DNA of 49,751 nucleotides, taken from positions 1-49,751 of the forward strand of contig NZ_MTHB01000047.1 in assembly GCF_002220365.1 (NCBI RefSeq), written 5' to 3'. Position numbers and translations under genes: made by a program. Shown piece after piece: positions 9,008 to 20,276 of the stretch. The notes under the pieces were generated by a model. That model saw nothing but the letters and a program-made list of their open reading frames with translations, was not told the DNA's origin and searched no databases. Positions within the stretch are counted from its first letter, which is position 1, and each line of letters begins with the position of its first letter. The stretch is from Caballeronia sordidicola (lineage in GTDB: Bacteria; Pseudomonadota; Gammaproteobacteria; Burkholderiales; Burkholderiaceae).

Positions 9008-9320
9008 GGTTATTTCCAGCGGAACGCGAGTGAACGAGTGGCGGCATTGTAGCGTGGCGCCTTTGTTTCGCTGCGTCGCACGAGTCGCTAGGAGGATTCT
9101 TAATTTATCTTATGTGGGATATGATGGAACATCGGACTGGCTGTTGGCGTGCATCGTTTCATTGGGTGCAAATGTGGTCATTGTTGGGCCACGCCTATCA
9201 ATCAACCATCCCGGCATTTTGGTGTTGTTTTTCCTGAACGCGCTAAAAATGAGAAAGATGCGCCATATCTAGCGTAGGCAGTTGACTTCGCCACTGCGTT
9301 TGCCTCGCACAATCGCGACC
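9008..9320. other. AT-rich intergenic region upstream of mnmE
   Basis: 313 bp, visibly richer in A+T than its surroundings. It should hold the promoters of mnmE and of the regulator at 9321. A short ORF behind AGGAGG near 9091 is Trp/Cys-rich and not credible. No RNA structure was recognised. Confidence 0.4.
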
Positions 9321-9740
9321 ATGCCAACACCCAAAGAGAAAACCGATTTTTCGGATCGGCTCAAATTTTCGATGACACGCGCGCCCGAGAAAATGCGCGG
9401 TGCAACCGATCTCGCTTTGCATTTTAATTTGCGTTATCACGGCGAACCCGTGTCGCCGCAAACCACGCATAAGTGGCTGACCGCGCGTTCAATTCCGACT
9501 GCCGACAAACTGGCAACACTTGCTGAGTGGTTCAAGGTCGAGCAGCACTGGCTTCACTACGGGCCGCCGCCAAGCGGGAATCCGCAAAATACCCCGAAGC
9601 CGATATCGCATGACGAGAAGTATCCGGCGTCCGAGGAGACGCTTGAATTGGCTTCGAAGATCGAGGCGCTTTCGTCGCATCACCGGTATTTGCTGGAAGA
9701 ACTCATCGACCAGTTTTATGGGGTGGGCGGGAAGCGGTGA
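9321..9740 (+). CDS. Phage-repressor-like regulator A
   Basis: 139 aa from ATG 9321 (MPTPKEKTDFSDRLKF). The N-terminal half resembles the DNA-binding domain of short CI/XRE-like repressors; the recognition region reads VSPQTTHKWLTARSIPTADKLATLAEWF, followed by HWLHYG, as in phage-type regulators. The C-terminal half is helical with no peptidase motif, so LexA-like autocleavage is not expected. It shares this architecture with the gene at 9988, so the two are probably paralogues. The in-frame extension to 9282 has no ribosome site. Regulatory role and target are inferred, not known. Confidence 0.72.
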   Translation: MPTPKEKTDFSDRLKFSMTRAPEKMRGATDLALHFNLRYHGEPVSPQTTHKWLTARSIPTADKLATLAEWFKVEQHWLHYGPPPSGNPQNTPKPISHDEKYPASEETLELASKIEALSSHHRYLLEELIDQFYGVGGKR

Positions 9741-9887
9741 GATAAATTTATCTTTATTAAGATACTGCGTTGTCTTTTTGTTCCTAACGCGGAGCAGGTA
9801 GCCGAACGCTAACTCGCTGTATTCAAATATTTTTTGGACGGCTCGTCGTGCGATGCATCGGCGGCGCAGATTAATTTGAGATGCAAA

Positions 9888-9919
9888 GACAGCGAATGCC
9901 TGAAAAGGCATTCGCTGTC
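9888..9919. repeat. Perfect 13-bp inverted repeat
   Basis: GACAGCGAATGCC (9888-9900) and GGCATTCGCTGTC (9907-9919) enclose TGAAAA. No strong T-tract follows on the plus strand; on the minus strand TTTGCATCT follows. It lies 69 bp before the second regulator and could be a terminator of the first regulator's transcript or an operator. Confidence 0.6.
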
Positions 9920-9987
9920 ACTTTCTCGCTGCCTGAAAGCGCGCAAAAATTCGGCTGTCGAATGCAACAGCAGTGAGGAATCAAAAT

Positions 9988-10512
9988 ATGAATGTTGTCG
10001 CCAAGCAAGAACAAGCAAAGCAGCTGTTGGAAGCAGACCGAAAACGTAAGGAGGCCTTCGGCAATCGAGTAAAAGCTGCTGCAATTGACGCGAAGCCAAC
10101 ATTCGATAGCGTTCGAAAAGAATATAGGCTTCCCCCTGTGCGAGTAGGAAACATAGACGATTTTCTCCAAGTTTATAACCTCAAACGCGTTGGACCATCT
10201 CCTAGTCGTGATACAGCTAAACGTTGGTTTGCGGGTCAGCGCATCCCGAGTCCGAAATATCGTATTGACCTGTGTGTTCTGCTAGGTGTGACGTGGGATT
10301 TTCTGATTTCTGGCGCTATTGATGGGTCAGCGAGTGCGCAAGAGTTAGAGGCCAGGCAAGATCAGAAAACGCACTCTCGTCGTTTGGCATCGTTTCAACT
10401 CTCGCCGAGGGTAGATGACCTTCCGGCGGTGTTAAGCAAGTTTGTGTCAAGCGTCGTTGGCAGCATCAACGAAATGGCAATCGAATACCTGGAACAAAAA
10501 CGCCCGGAATAA
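9988..10512 (+). CDS. Phage-repressor-like regulator B
   Basis: 174 aa. ATG 9988 was chosen because GAGGAA lies 7 bp upstream; an in-frame GTG at 9973 has no such site. The helix-turn-helix-like core SRDTAKRWFAGQRIPSPKYRIDLCVLLGVTWDFLISG parallels regulator A (KWLTARSIPTADKL...WLHYG), with the same W...R.IP.P.K pattern. The C-terminus has no known domain. The stop codon lies inside a terminator hairpin shared with yidC. The gene pair separates yidC from mnmE, which are adjacent in related genomes, so it is probably an insertion. Confidence 0.7.
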   Translation: MNVVAKQEQAKQLLEADRKRKEAFGNRVKAAAIDAKPTFDSVRKEYRLPPVRVGNIDDFLQVYNLKRVGPSPSRDTAKRWFAGQRIPSPKYRIDLCVLLGVTWDFLISGAIDGSASAQELEARQDQKTHSRRLASFQLSPRVDDLPAVLSKFVSSVVGSINEMAIEYLEQKRPE

Positions 10513-10524
10513 ACCGGGCGTTTT
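10499..10524. terminator. Shared terminator of regulator B and yidC
   Basis: CGCCCGG (10501-10507) and CCGGGCG (10514-10520), extended by AA/TT, followed by TTTT on the plus strand. The regulator B stop codon is in the hairpin, and the convergent yidC ends 26 bp beyond. Confidence 0.75.
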
Positions 10525-10549
10525 GAACTCCAACCAAAGACTCAAAAAC

Positions 10550-12226
10550 CTAAGCCTTGGCGACCTTCTTCTTTCCCATCATGCGCGTGATGTAATACTG
10601 CTGCGCGATGGAAAGCACGTTGTTCACGACGTAATACAGCACCAGTCCTGACGGGAAGAAGAAGAACATGACCGAGAACGCCAGCGGCATGAACATCATC
10701 ATCTTTGCCTGAACCGGATCCGGCGGCGTGGGATTCAACCGCGTTTGCAGGAACATGGAAACGGCCATCATCACCGGCAGGATGTAGAACGGATCGGCCT
10801 GCGACAAATCGTGAATCCACAGGACCCACGGCGCACCGCGCATTTCCACCGAAGACAGCAACACCCAGTACAGCGAGATAAACACCGGAATCTGCACAAC
10901 GACCGGCAGACAACCGCCGAACGGATTCACCTTCTCGGTTTTATAGAGCGCCATCAGCTCCGAATTCATCTTCTGCGGATCGCCCTTATACCGTTCACGC
11001 AATTGCGTCATGCGCGGCGTGATGGTCTTCATGCGTGCCATCGACTTGTAGCTTGCCGCCGACAGCGGGAAGAACACGGCCTTGATCAACAGCGTGAGCA
11101 GGATGATCGACCAGCCCCAGTTGCCCACATAGCTATGGATCTTCTCAAGCAGCCAGAACAGCGGCTTCGCGATGATCGTCACCATGCCGTAGTCTTTGAC
11201 GAGCTCAAGACCCGGCGCGACGCCTTCCAGCATCCGCTCTTCTTCCGGACCGGCAAAAAGCCGCGATTGCACGTCGACGGTCTGTCCCGGCGCAATGGTC
11301 TGCAACGGCTGCTGCACGCCCACGCGATACAACTTGGGATCGATCTTCTGCACGTAGATATCGCGCTTCACACCCTGCTGCGGAATCCACGCCGACGCAA
11401 AGTAATGCTGCACCATCGCGACCCAGCCGTTATCGGCGGAGGGCGCGAAATCTTCCTTGCCCTTGTCGATATCGCTGAACGTCATCTTCTGGAAGTGATG
11501 CTGCTCGGTATAGACAGCCGGCCCGATGAACGTATGCGAGAAGCGCGGCGTTTCCACCGGCGAATCGTCGCGCACCAGTTCCATATAGAGGCGCGGTGTG
11601 ACCGGCGCAGCGCCGACGTTCTGCACCTTCGTGTCGACACCGATCACATAGCTGCCGCGCGTGAACGTGTAGGTTTTGATGACCTTCACGCCACCCTTGA
11701 CCGGCGATTCGAACGAGATGGACAGCGTGTTGCCGTCACCCATCGTCGTCTGGCCGCCCGGCACGAGCGTGAAGACGTCGTTGTGGTTCGGGAAGTCACC
11801 GCCGAGCAAGCCCGTGCGCGCGAGATACGTGTGCGTCGCGGTGTGATCGAAGAGCGTGATGTACAGATCCGGCTGCTTGCCGTCACCTTCCTTCACGAGC
11901 GACAGCTTCGACAGCGTGCCGCCGCGCGTATCGATCTGGCCGGAATAGACGTCCGTGGAGAAATTCACGAGCTGATCTGCGGCACTCGATGCAGGTGCGT
12001 TCGAACCCGGCGCGACCGGGGCGCCGGGTTCGCCAGGAGTGGCCGGCAAATCGGCGGCTTGCGTGCCCGGCGTCGTGGTTCCCGGTGCAGCGCTGCCGAC
12101 CGTCTTGGTCGGGACGGCGCTCGGGAAGAACATCGACGGGCGCCCATGGTCACGTTGCCAGTTGTCGAACAGCATGACAGCCGACATGAAAAAGATGACC
12201 CATAGGACGGTACGTTTGATATCCAT
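10550..12226 (-). CDS. yidC: Membrane protein insertase YidC
   Basis: Inner-membrane insertase and foldase that works alone or with SecYEG. The 558-aa protein is Gram-negative type: an N-terminal transmembrane helix ([14 protein letters not shown]), a low-complexity Ala/Pro/Gly linker (about 30-85), the large periplasmic P1 beta-domain, then the conserved five-helix core. The core contains [21 protein letters not shown], with the hydrophilic-groove Arg region, and ends in a basic tail ([11 protein letters not shown]) that contacts ribosomes. It starts 8 bp after the yidD stop and belongs to the rpmH-rnpA-yidD-yidC operon. Confidence 0.97.
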   Translation of the reverse strand: MDIKRTVLWVIFFMSAVMLFDNWQRDHGRPSMFFPSAVPTKTVGSAAPGTTTPGTQAADLPATPGEPGAPVAPGSNAPASSAADQLVNFSTDVYSGQIDTRGGTLSKLSLVKEGDGKQPDLYITLFDHTATHTYLARTGLLGGDFPNHNDVFTLVPGGQTTMGDGNTLSISFESPVKGGVKVIKTYTFTRGSYVIGVDTKVQNVGAAPVTPRLYMELVRDDSPVETPRFSHTFIGPAVYTEQHHFQKMTFSDIDKGKEDFAPSADNGWVAMVQHYFASAWIPQQGVKRDIYVQKIDPKLYRVGVQQPLQTIAPGQTVDVQSRLFAGPEEERMLEGVAPGLELVKDYGMVTIIAKPLFWLLEKIHSYVGNWGWSIILLTLLIKAVFFPLSAASYKSMARMKTITPRMTQLRERYKGDPQKMNSELMALYKTEKVNPFGGCLPVVVQIPVFISLYWVLLSSVEMRGAPWVLWIHDLSQADPFYILPVMMAVSMFLQTRLNPTPPDPVQAKMMMFMPLAFSVMFFFFPSGLVLYYVVNNVLSIAQQYYITRMMGKKKVAKA

Positions 12227-12234
12227 GCGTTGTC

Positions 12235-12633
12235 TCAGTGTCGATCGAAGAGCGCGTTATTGGCGCCGTTTGGGTTTGAACCTACTGAATTTTCCGGATC
12301 CAACGAAGCTGGATCTGGCGAATTCGATGAGCTCGGGGCAGAGTCGTCGACTGGGTCGGCCGCTGACGCGCCATCCTGCTGAACGCAGCCGGCGGCGGAC
12401 GGAGGCACGGGGACCAGATCGATGCCGCCAGCCGAAAACGGATGGCAGCGGCACAGACGTTTTGCTGCGAGGAATGAGCCACGCGCGGCGCCATGATACT
12501 GGATTGCTTCGCGCGCGTAGTCAGAACACGATGGGTAAAAGCGGCACCGGTTGCCGAGCATGGGGCTCACCGCAACCTTGTAGAAGCGTAATAAGGCGAT
12601 CAACGCCGTTTCTGCCATTCGTGCCGTCTGCAT
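12235..12633 (-). CDS. yidD: YidD membrane-protein insertion efficiency factor
   Basis: Small inner-face membrane protein that helps insertion by YidC/Sec. The hallmark is seen from about residue 8: [32 protein letters not shown]...[19 protein letters not shown], with its conserved cysteines. The 132-aa form is longer than the typical 70-90 aa because of an unstructured Ser/Asp/Asn-rich tail. The start is uncertain: ATG 12633 (MQTARMAET) fits homologues, while ATG 12690 overlaps the rnpA stop (ATGA) and would add 19 residues through translational coupling. Confidence 0.92.
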   Translation of the reverse strand: MQTARMAETALIALLRFYKVAVSPMLGNRCRFYPSCSDYAREAIQYHGAARGSFLAAKRLCRCHPFSAGGIDLVPVPPSAAGCVQQDGASAADPVDDSAPSSSNSPDPASLDPENSVGSNPNGANNALFDRH

Positions 12634-12686
12634 AGAATTCACGCTCGGGTCGACCCCGGACCAAGCCGGTGTGCGCCTGAAGCGGC

Positions 12687-13139
12687 TCATGAGCCCGCAG
12701 GCGCGGGTGGATCGTTGACGATGGGCGGTGCACCCTGCTCACCCATGCCTTCAGTACGTCGAGCGGCTTCGCGCACTGCACGCTCGAGCAGGCCGTCGAT
12801 CTCCTCGCGAAACAACGCACGCAGCGGCGGCGATTTCGCGCTTGGCATAGCCTTGCGGTCAATTTTCGCATGCAGCCGCAGCAGGATGTCCCAGCCGCCA
12901 AGCTCCGCGCGCCGAAGCCGGAATGCCTCGCGCGCCAACCGCTTGATCAGGTTGCGCGTCACCGCGCGCGGCGCAAACTTCTTGCCGATAACCAAGCCCA
13001 GTCGCGCCTCGCTGCCTGTCGGCTTGCCATACAGGACAAAGTGCGGGGACCGGCGCCAGGGGCGCAAACGAAAAACGGATGAGTATTCATCCGTTTTCAG
13101 CAGCCTTGCGGCCTTGGGGAACGCGGCACTTGCTTGCAA
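12687..13139 (-). CDS. rnpA: Ribonuclease P protein component
   Basis: Protein subunit that binds the 5' leader of pre-tRNA with the RNase P RNA. The signature [13 protein letters not shown] (the RNR box) and the [25 protein letters not shown] strand region are clear. I prefer the TTG start at 13139 ([15 protein letters not shown]) because AGGAAA lies about 9 bp upstream and family similarity begins there. The longer form from ATG 13223 adds 28 residues that look unlike RnpA. The C-terminal Pro/Ala tail is unusual but harmless. The stop overlaps the alternative yidD start. It is part of the rpmH operon. Confidence 0.93.
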   Translation of the reverse strand: MQASAAFPKAARLLKTDEYSSVFRLRPWRRSPHFVLYGKPTGSEARLGLVIGKKFAPRAVTRNLIKRLAREAFRLRRAELGGWDILLRLHAKIDRKAMPSAKSPPLRALFREEIDGLLERAVREAARRTEGMGEQGAPPIVNDPPAPAGS

Positions 13140-13231
13140 CTGACGGGTTTCCTGTCCGGAGCTTGCCGTGCTGCGCACCTGGCCGTCGCACGCGTCTGGG
13201 CGAGTGCCGGGGCGCGCCGTCAAAAGCGACC

Positions 13232-13366
13232 TTATACAGCCAGGCGCTTGCGGCCCTTCGCGCGACGTGCGTTGATCACCTTGCGGCCGCCGGCCGTCTT
13301 CATACGGACGCGAAAGCCGTGGGTACGCTTGCGGCGGGTAACGGAAGGTTGGTAAGTGCGTTTCAT
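13232..13366 (-). CDS. rpmH: 50S ribosomal protein L34
   Basis: 44 aa, nearly invariant in sequence: starts [18 protein letters not shown] and ends GRKRLAV, rich in Lys and Arg. First gene of rpmH-rnpA-yidD-yidC on the minus strand and divergent from dnaA, the classic origin arrangement. A promoter with TTGACG and a TTAAAT/TAAATA box lies about 110-135 bp upstream, inside a 19-bp palindrome. Confidence 0.97.
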   Translation of the reverse strand: MKRTYQPSVTRRKRTHGFRVRMKTAGGRKVINARRAKGRKRLAV

Positions 13367-13785
13367 GTTGGTCTCACTTGGGTAAAAACGGACCGCCCGG
13401 CTAGAGGCAAGCGACGTAAAAGGCGACGCACCGGCCGGTGGTACAGGAATTCGGGTTTTGCGGAACCCGCTATTTAAACCGTTTTCCTATTGACCGTCAA
13501 TAGGTTACGAGGCATGGCGAGCGGTTTTCCAAGAAGTCCACAGGTCCGATGATTCGATACACGGCATGGTCCGTCCCTGTGGATAACTCGCGCCGCGATT
13601 GCATTTGGCGTTAGAATCTCCGCTCAATCCGACGTAACCGCACGTTGTCCCGGTCCGCTGTGCCGCCTGCAAAAGCATGGTGGACAAGGCTCCGGGGCAC
13701 GCTTGCCCGCGCGCACCGGGCCTTGTCGCCAAGTGGCGGCGAGGGCGGCGGCAGGACTCGCGGTAAACCCTAACGACTGCATTCG
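13367..13785. other. oriC: Putative chromosomal origin region (oriC)
   Basis: The 419-bp rpmH-dnaA intergenic region is where oriC lies in this bacterial group. It holds one perfect DnaA box (TGTGGATAA, 13578-13586, the reverse complement of TTATCCACA), a moderately AT-rich stretch around 13470-13505, and the divergent promoters. I found only one exact box, so the assignment rests mainly on gene context. GC-skew inversion and further degenerate boxes were not computed. Confidence 0.5.
13472..13504 (-). promoter_or_regulatory. Probable rpmH promoter within a 19-bp palindrome
   Basis: On the minus strand TTGACG (13500-13495) is followed at 17-18 bp by TTAAAT/TAAATA (about 13478-13472). The -35 region is one half of a perfect palindrome, CCTATTGAC-C-GTCAATAGG (13486-13504), so a TTGAC box faces each way. 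The promoter is likely; the palindrome may be an operator. Confidence 0.55.
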
Positions 13786-15378
13786 ATGAACGATTTTTGG
13801 CAACACTGTTCCGCATTGCTGGAGCGCGAACTTACGCCGCAGCAGTACGTCACATGGATCAAACCGCTGGCCCTGGTCGACTTCGATGCCGATGCGAGCA
13901 CGCTGCGCATCGCCGCACCCAATCGGTTCAAGCTCGACTGGGTAAAGAGCCAGTTTTCCGGCCGTATCGCTGATATGGCTCGGGATTTCTGGCACGCGCC
14001 CGTCGATATCCAGTTTGTCCTGGACCCAAAAGCCACGGCCCGCAAGGCGATGGGTGGCGCACCCGCGCCGTCCGCGCCGTCTGCGCCCTCTGGCGCACCG
14101 GCTTCTCCGCCCATGCAGCGAACGGCGCCTCAGCCCGCTGAAAGAAACAATGGCGGACACGCGAATGCGAGCGCCCATATCAACGCGCTCGCGGCGGAAG
14201 CCGCGCAAAACGCGCAGTCCCAGCAACACAATGACCAGGGCGACAACGGCGATCTCGACCTCCCGAGTCTCGACGCCAACGAAGCTGCTGCGGCACGCCG
14301 GACATGGCGGCCGGGCGGCACGGCGTCGTCGAATGGGGAAAACGATTCGGCTTACGAGCGTTCGAAGCTCAATCCCGTCCTCACCTTTGATAACTTCGTG
14401 ACCGGCAAGGCGAATCAGCTCGCCCGCGCGGCCGCGATCCAGGTCGCCGATAACCCCGGCATTTCGTACAACCCGCTGTTCCTCTACGGCGGCGTGGGCC
14501 TGGGCAAGACCCACCTGATTCACGCAATCGGCAACCAGTTGTTGCAGGACAAGGCCGGCGCGCGCATCCGCTACATCCATGCCGAGCAATACGTGTCGGA
14601 CGTGGTGAAGGCCTACCAGCGCAAGGCTTTCGACGACTTCAAGCGTTATTACCATTCGCTCGACCTGCTGCTGATCGACGATATTCAATTCTTCTCGGGC
14701 AAATCGCGGACGCAGGAAGAGTTTTTCTATGCGTTCGAGGCGCTGGTGGCGAACAAGGCGCAGGTGATCATCACGAGCGATACGTATCCGAAGGAGATTT
14801 CGGGTATCGATGACCGGCTGATTTCACGCTTCGACTCCGGCCTGACGGTCGCGATCGAACCGCCGGAGCTTGAAATGCGCGTGGCCATCCTGATGCGCAA
14901 GGCGCAATCGGAAGGCGTGAGTTTGTCGGAGGATGTGGCGTTTTTCGTCGCAAAGCATTTGCGCTCGAACGTGCGTGAGCTCGAAGGCGCGTTGCGCAAG
15001 ATCCTGGCGTTCTCCCGGTTCCACGGCCGCGAGATCTCGATCGAGTTGACCAAGGAAGCGCTGAAAGACCTGCTGACGGTGCAGAACCGACAGATATCGG
15101 TGGAAAACATCCAGAAGACGGCGGCGGACTTCTACAACATCAAGGTCGCCGACATGTATTCCAAGAAGCGGCCGGCGAACATCGCGCGGCCGCGTCAGAT
15201 CGCCATGTATCTGGCGAAGGAACTCACGCAGAAGAGTCTGCCGGAGATCGGTGAACTGTTCGGCGGCCGCGATCACACCACGGTGCTGCATGCCGTGCGG
15301 AAAATCTCGGCGGAACGCGGCACGGACGCCCAGTTGAACCACGAACTGCACGTTCTCGAGCAAACGCTGAAAGGTTGA
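13786..15378 (+). CDS. dnaA: Chromosomal replication initiator DnaA
   Basis: ATP-dependent initiator that melts oriC and loads the helicase. The 530-aa protein has domain I ([27 protein letters not shown]), a long Ala/Pro/Asn-rich linker domain II (about 85-185) that accounts for its extra length over E. coli (467 aa), and the AAA+ domain with Walker [10 protein letters not shown] (about 235-243) and Walker [10 protein letters not shown]. The C-terminal helix-turn-helix contains the DnaA signature ([35 protein letters not shown]). The 5' end has only a weak ribosome site. dnaN follows after 401 bp. Confidence 0.98.
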   Translation: MNDFWQHCSALLERELTPQQYVTWIKPLALVDFDADASTLRIAAPNRFKLDWVKSQFSGRIADMARDFWHAPVDIQFVLDPKATARKAMGGAPAPSAPSAPSGAPASPPMQRTAPQPAERNNGGHANASAHINALAAEAAQNAQSQQHNDQGDNGDLDLPSLDANEAAAARRTWRPGGTASSNGENDSAYERSKLNPVLTFDNFVTGKANQLARAAAIQVADNPGISYNPLFLYGGVGLGKTHLIHAIGNQLLQDKAGARIRYIHAEQYVSDVVKAYQRKAFDDFKRYYHSLDLLLIDDIQFFSGKSRTQEEFFYAFEALVANKAQVIITSDTYPKEISGIDDRLISRFDSGLTVAIEPPELEMRVAILMRKAQSEGVSLSEDVAFFVAKHLRSNVRELEGALRKILAFSRFHGREISIELTKEALKDLLTVQNRQISVENIQKTAADFYNIKVADMYSKKRPANIARPRQIAMYLAKELTQKSLPEIGELFGGRDHTTVLHAVRKISAERGTDAQLNHELHVLEQTLKG

Positions 15379-15779
15379 GCGTTCTGCGCGGGAACGCGGC
15401 ACACGTCGCTCGGTGCACAAAACGCAGGAAATGCAGGGAAACGGCCGCTCATGATCGTGCGCGCGGCCGTTTGTCGCCTGCGCCCAAAAGCGCCACAAAA
15501 AGCGTCAAAGAATGGGCCTGTTTATTGACGAAATTGCCCCCATTTTCAGGGGGCGGTCAGGTTTTGAGGCACAATACGGGTTTGACCGTCCAGCGGCCCT
15601 GGGCGGCGTTTTGGCGCAAGCCTGGCACGTGCGAGCGGCAATCGCCGCAAGCGCGTGACACGAGACCGTCCGAAGGTCATCCATGCGGTGGCAAACGCTT
15701 CTCAAAAAGCGGAGGCAAAAGTGGTGACTGCAGCGGTGACAAAAGCGGCGGACGGCCGTCACATCAACGAAGGAACTCT
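15379..15779. other. dnaA-dnaN intergenic region
   Basis: 401 bp. An inverted repeat, AAACGGCCGC (15439-15448) with GCGGCCGTTT (15463-15472), may end the dnaA transcript. A second hairpin, CCCCC-ATTTTCA-GGGGG, lies at 15537-15553. TTGACG (near 15525) and TTGACC (near 15581) are candidate -35 boxes for dnaN, but no strong -10 stands out. An open frame runs through this region into dnaN, but its composition is not protein-like. Confidence 0.45.
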
Positions 15780-16883
15780 ATGCAACTGGTCAAGACCGAA
15801 CGAGATAATCTCCTAAGGCCGCTGCAAACCGTGAGCGGAATCGTCGAACGCCGTCATACGTTGCCGATCCTCGCCAATTTGCTGATCACGAAGACTGGCG
15901 CCGACGTGTCGTTCCTCTCGACCGATCTCGAACTTCAGATCACCACGCGTGCTGACTTCGGCACGGGCAGCGATCAGGTTGCCACCACGGTCGCCGCACG
16001 CAAGCTGCTTGATATCCTGCGCGCCATGCCGCCGGGCGAAGTGTCGCTCGATCTCACCGACAAGAAGCTGACGGTACGCTCCGGCAAAAGCCGCTTCGCG
16101 CTCCAGACGCTTGCTGCCGATAAGTTCCCGACCGTCAACCAGGCTACAGAGTTCGGCGCGAGCCTGTCAGTTCCGCAAAAGACCTTCCGGCAATTGCTCG
16201 GCATGGTCCACTTCGCCATGGCGCAGCAGGACATCCGCTATTACCTGAACGGCATGCTGCTGGTTGTCGACGGCGACCAGTTGATGGCAGTTGCAACGGA
16301 CGGCCACCGGCTCGCGTTTTCGTCGATGAAAATCGAAGGATCGTTCGCGCGCCAGGAAGTGATCATTCCGCGCAAGACCATTCTTGAATTGCAGCGCTTG
16401 CTTGAAGACATTGACGACTCGCTGGTTATCGACATTGCCGCGAGCCAGGTCAAGTTCACGTTCGGTCAGGTCGAACTCGTCTCAAAGCTGGTGGAAGGCA
16501 AGTTCCCCGACTTCCAGCGCGTGATCCCGAAGTCGCACAAGAACACGTTCCTGATCGGCCGTGAAGAATTGCAGCGTTCGCTGCAACGCGCCGCTATTTT
16601 GACGTCGGACAAGTTCAAGGGCGTGCGTTGCCTGATCGAGCCGGGTCAGTTGAAGATCATGTCGACCAATGCCGACCAGGAAGAAGCGCAGGAAGAACTG
16701 GAAATCGCGTATCAGGGCGACAGCGTGGACATCGGTTTCAACGTCACGTATCTGCTCGACGTGCTCGCGAACCTGAAGATCGACATGCTGCAAGTGAGTC
16801 TCGGCGACGCTAGCTCAAGCGCCCTGATCACGATTCCCGAGAACGACGAATTCAAATATGTGGTGATGCCGATGCGCATCTGA
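15780..16883 (+). CDS. dnaN: DNA polymerase III beta subunit (sliding clamp)
   Basis: Ring-forming processivity clamp of the replicative polymerase. 367 aa, the normal size; starts MQLVKTERDNLLRPLQTVSG and ends ..EFKYVVMPMRI, both typical. ATG 15780 has AAGGA 6 bp upstream; an in-frame extension to 15375 is rejected because it crosses the dnaA stop and has no similarity to clamps. It lies between dnaA and gyrB in the standard order and is followed by a terminator hairpin, so gyrB probably has its own promoter. Confidence 0.97.
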   Translation: MQLVKTERDNLLRPLQTVSGIVERRHTLPILANLLITKTGADVSFLSTDLELQITTRADFGTGSDQVATTVAARKLLDILRAMPPGEVSLDLTDKKLTVRSGKSRFALQTLAADKFPTVNQATEFGASLSVPQKTFRQLLGMVHFAMAQQDIRYYLNGMLLVVDGDQLMAVATDGHRLAFSSMKIEGSFARQEVIIPRKTILELQRLLEDIDDSLVIDIAASQVKFTFGQVELVSKLVEGKFPDFQRVIPKSHKNTFLIGREELQRSLQRAAILTSDKFKGVRCLIEPGQLKIMSTNADQEEAQEELEIAYQGDSVDIGFNVTYLLDVLANLKIDMLQVSLGDASSSALITIPENDEFKYVVMPMRI

Positions 16884-16903
16884 CGCGGCCAAAACTAAAA
16901 ACT

Positions 16904-16936
16904 TTCCAAGGGGCGCATTGCCCCTTTGGCATTTTT
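16904..16936 (+). terminator. Terminator after dnaN
   Basis: CCAAGGGGC (16906-16914) pairs with GCCCCTTTGG (16920-16929) with one bulge and a 5-nt loop, followed by CATTTTT (to 16936). Confidence 0.65.
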
Positions 16937-16960
16937 AAGGTGTTTCGAAAAGTCTCATGC

Positions 16961-19502
<2,542 letters not shown>

Positions 19503-19552
19503 GATTGTGACTTTTTGAGAAGTTCGGGTAGCACGATCTACAACTCGCTTGG

Positions 19553-19589
19553 AAAAAGCCAGTCGCATCTTCGATGTGACTGGCTTTTT
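19553..19589. terminator. Bidirectional terminator after gyrB
   Basis: AAAAAGCCAGTC and GACTGGCTTTTT, extended by CATC/GATG around a TTC loop, form a long near-perfect hairpin with A-run and T-run flanks, able to work in both directions. Confidence 0.85.
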
Positions 19590-20276
19590 GTTTTGGGCGA
19601 CAGCATAGCCACGATCCCGGTAGCCCAGCGACGATGTAACCCCTCTGTTTGCCGCCTTTGACCACGCCATTCCAGAAGTACAAAGGTACGGAAATAGTGG
19701 CGATTTCTATGGATTCCGAACTTATTTCTTGCAAACATTTATCTCGAAAATGCGAATGCCCTTTCGTGGCGGTGCTTATCGCTGAATCATAAGGGGACAA
19801 TAAGGACATGCTCAAGGTAGGCGTCGTCGGGCGGCGCAATATGCTTCCGAACTGCCAGGCATCCGTTGATTTCGGTCAAACGGCTAACTGGCTTGACGAG
19901 CGCAGGCCGTCGCGGCGCTTGCGCGCCGGCGGCCAGCTTCTGGTGTAAGTATTGATAGCCAACGGCCGTCTTCCTGGCTCCGTAAAAAATTTGCAAACGC
20001 AAAGGCGCATGCAGATTTTCTTATGCCGGGCGAGGCTCGCTACTCGGCGGCTCGGTGCGCCCGGGATTCGCTTCGATTAGCTAAAGCCAAGTCATATGCG
20101 AGTCCCGCGGCTACCGGCGCCCGGAGATTTCACGCCGCGAAATTGTGAAAAACGATCTCAAGCGTCGGCAATAGGCGTCACGCCGTTTAAAGTCCACGGT
20201 TACCTCGAAGCGCTTCGGCGCTGCGGCACAAGCGCGCGTACGAACAATGCCGTTCGCAAATAACCGATAAAACTTC
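19590..20276. other. Gene-poor region between gyrB and the TPR protein
   Basis: About 690 bp without a recognised gene. A 71-aa minus-strand ORF (19787-20002) has even composition but no ribosome site or recognisable motif, so it is not called. The right 200 bp should hold the promoter of the gene at 20277. Confidence 0.35.

Noticed and set aside
10745..12205. 486-codon plus-strand ORF opposite yidC
   Set aside because: Antisense shadow in GC-rich DNA; Arg/His-rich composition and no motif.
13624..14688. 354-codon minus-strand ORF covering the start of dnaA
   Set aside because: Overlaps dnaA antisense and lacks any recognisable domain.
15375..15779. N-terminal extension of dnaN
   Set aside because: Sliding clamps start at MQLVKTER-like sequence; the extension overlaps the dnaA stop and the ATG at 15780 has its own ribosome site.
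19787..20002. 71-codon minus-strand ORF in the gene-poor region after gyrB
   Set aside because: Even composition but no ribosome site, motif or supporting context; left as intergenic.
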